Source: Clostridia bacterium
GTDB lineage: Bacteria > Bacillota > Clostridia > Oscillospirales > Acutalibacteraceae
Length of the DNA stretch: 61,811 bases
Assembly: GCA_017625435.1 (NCBI GenBank)
Contig: JAGAKX010000017.1
Location: 1 to 61,811, forward strand
Direction: 5' to 3'
The notes beneath the pieces were generated by a model. The model made no database searches. It was not told the DNA's origin and saw nothing but the letters and a program-made list of their open reading frames with translations. Each line of letters opens with the position of its first letter. Position 1 is the first letter of the stretch. Both the position numbers and the translations under genes were made by a program. Positions 60,692 to 61,811 of this stretch are shown in pieces.

Positions 60692-61811
60692 TTATTCTGT
60701 TATATTACCGAGATTTCGGCTTAATATCTCAAAGGGAGCATCAAAGTAATTGTCCTTTATTTCCGCTTCTCTCAGATATTCAAGACAAAATGTGTGCTTA
60801 CCGTAAGGAGCCGAAATAAATCTGTTACCCGTTATATTCAGTTTTTCGTGAACGAAGCCCTTGAAGCGTTCATCCATAATTTTCGGTGTAACCTGAATTA
60901 CGGGAGCTCCCTCCCACGTCTTTCCGATATTACAGGAAATAACCTCATTATTGCAGAATGTTATACTTTTTGTAAGTCCCGATTCAAACCAGAAATTGCA
61001 GTCATCCTCAATTAAAAGAGCAGGTCCCCAGAGCTTTCTGAAGCGGTTATTTTCAATTATAACCTCGCCCCTTGTAGTACAGAGAATTCCTCTGCCGCTT
61101 GTCGGACCGAAATCACAGCTCCGGACGGTTAAATCGGGTGTGTATGTAACATTTTCAATTACATCCTTTCCGATAATTATATCATCGGGAATAAAATCAC
61201 AGAAAACCTTTATATCGGTATCATTGACTTTTTCATAGGACGTGACCATAGCCGAATTATAGGACTGTAATGTATCCCAACGTATAAATTCAATTCCGTC
61301 ACCCACACCTAATGCCTGAAAGCCCCAGCTTTCGGGATGCATAAAGCGGACAAGCATTGATTTTTCGTCTTTATTCACATCAATGATTCTTAAGTGTGTG
61401 CCGTGAACATTTACATAGTCATCCTGTGCTCCCCGTGCCTTACAGTTTTCAATAAGAATTTTGCCCTTACAGCCCGAAAACTGAAAGAAATCGGCAGTAC
61501 TTGCTATAGTCCTTCCCTCTTTCGGTGTAAAATCGCAGTTTCTGAAGGTTATGTTTTCGGAAAACTGATTAACCATACCGAGTCCATGCATAAATTTCAC
61601 ACGAAGATTTTCGAAGGTAAGATTCTTGCATCTTTCAAACATACTGCCTGTCTGGTCGCGGATAATGTTTCTCGTCTCAAATATTTCACCGACATTGACA
61701 GTAACGCTTCTGTCGGAAAGGGTACATCTGAGGGTATTATTACCGAGCTCCTCAATACGGGTAAAGGTAAGGTCCTCTCTTCTGAAATCCCTTATATGCT
61801 CTGTAACAGGC
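60692..61811 (-). CDS. Alpha-1,3-galactosidase, glycoside hydrolase family 110 (5' end outside window)
   Basis: The frame stays open to the right window edge, giving 372 C-terminal residues. It has right-handed beta-helix repeats and GH110-specific segments: RNIIRDQTGSMFERCKNLTF, FMHGLGMVNQFSENITF, ADFFQFSGCKGKILIENC and ARGAQDDYVNVHGTHLRI, which hold the acidic active-site residues. GH110 enzymes remove alpha-1,3-linked galactose, including blood-group B antigen and linear alpha-Gal. The ATG at 61642 is internal, not the start. A signal peptide cannot be checked. Confidence 0.9.
   Translation of the reverse strand, partial: PVTEHIRDFRREDLTFTRIEELGNNTLRCTLSDRSVTVNVGEIFETRNIIRDQTGSMFERCKNLTFENLRVKFMHGLGMVNQFSENITFRNCDFTPKEGRTIASTADFFQFSGCKGKILIENCKARGAQDDYVNVHGTHLRIIDVNKDEKSMLVRFMHPESWGFQALGVGDGIEFIRWDTLQSYNSAMVTSYEKVNDTDIKVFCDFIPDDIIIGKDVIENVTYTPDLTVRSCDFGPTSGRGILCTTRGEVIIENNRFRKLWGPALLIEDDCNFWFESGLTKSITFCNNEVISCNIGKTWEGAPVIQVTPKIMDERFKGFVHEKLNITGNRFISAPYGKHTFCLEYLREAEIKDNYFDAPFEILSRNLGNITE

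Noticed and set aside
1..61811. CRISPR arrays, rRNA and tRNA genes, and insertion sequences with intact transposases
   Set aside because: No regularly spaced repeats, cloverleaf-like sequences or transposase genes were found on reading either strand.

Overview
The window reads as chromosome of a spore-forming, gut-type Clostridia species (Oscillospirales/Ruminococcaceae-like, placed by protein style only). The pointers are a sporulation sigma factor (SigG) next to a YlmC/YmxH PRC-barrel protein, a hexameric glutamate dehydrogenase, strong AGGAGG-type ribosome sites, a BlaI/BlaR1 pair and many glycoside hydrolases without visible export signals. No rRNA, tRNA or CRISPR array was found.

Backbone left of the island (1-29014). 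A membrane protein cut by the window edge and a GH38 alpha-mannosidase are followed by ylmC-sigG, gdhA, a GH127 / HAD / lipoprotein operon, a GH2-GH78 pair, and a four-gene cluster (GH109, BadF-type sugar kinase, GH4, and a beta-propeller/alpha-toroid protein) divergent from nagA. A two-component system, RidA, a CofE-like protein and the ATPase subunit of GMP synthase (guaA) follow. Together with GH3 and GH110 at the right end, this set fits trimming of host N- and O-glycans. GH109 and GH110 are the families known to remove blood-group A GalNAc and B galactose. The kinase and NagA would feed amino-sugars into central metabolism.

Island (about 29003-53845, 24.8 kb). A tyrosine-recombinase mobilizable element sits exactly in the 3' end of guaA. 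It is flanked by a 14-bp direct repeat that includes the guaA stop codon, and it carries a 20-bp repeat near both ends. It encodes integrase, a small Xis-like protein, a DUF4262 protein, a short MobV-type relaxase with a candidate oriT, and a six-gene expanded type III restriction-modification operon behind a perfect palindrome. The operon order is SNF2 helicase, DUF4391, HEPN-like protein, Mod, a small unknown protein and Res. Further right are a tandem OB-fold protein, an HUH Rep-like protein, unknown proteins, an AAA/DUF4143 ATPase, and a secreted toxin operon. That operon holds a signal-peptide/TM surface protein, a lipoprotein ending in an LHH nuclease domain, and a SUKH immunity protein.

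Right of the island (53846-61811). The original guaA terminator survives here. It is followed by a BlaI-BlaR1 pair with two operator palindromes, a frameshifted membrane protein, a DUF4304 protein, a GH3 enzyme and a GH110 enzyme that runs off the window.

The parts most likely to be new are the secreted three-gene toxin module with its promoter architecture shared with a second locus, the expanded type III R-M operon with HEPN-like and unknown inserts, and the propeller/alpha-toroid fusion protein.
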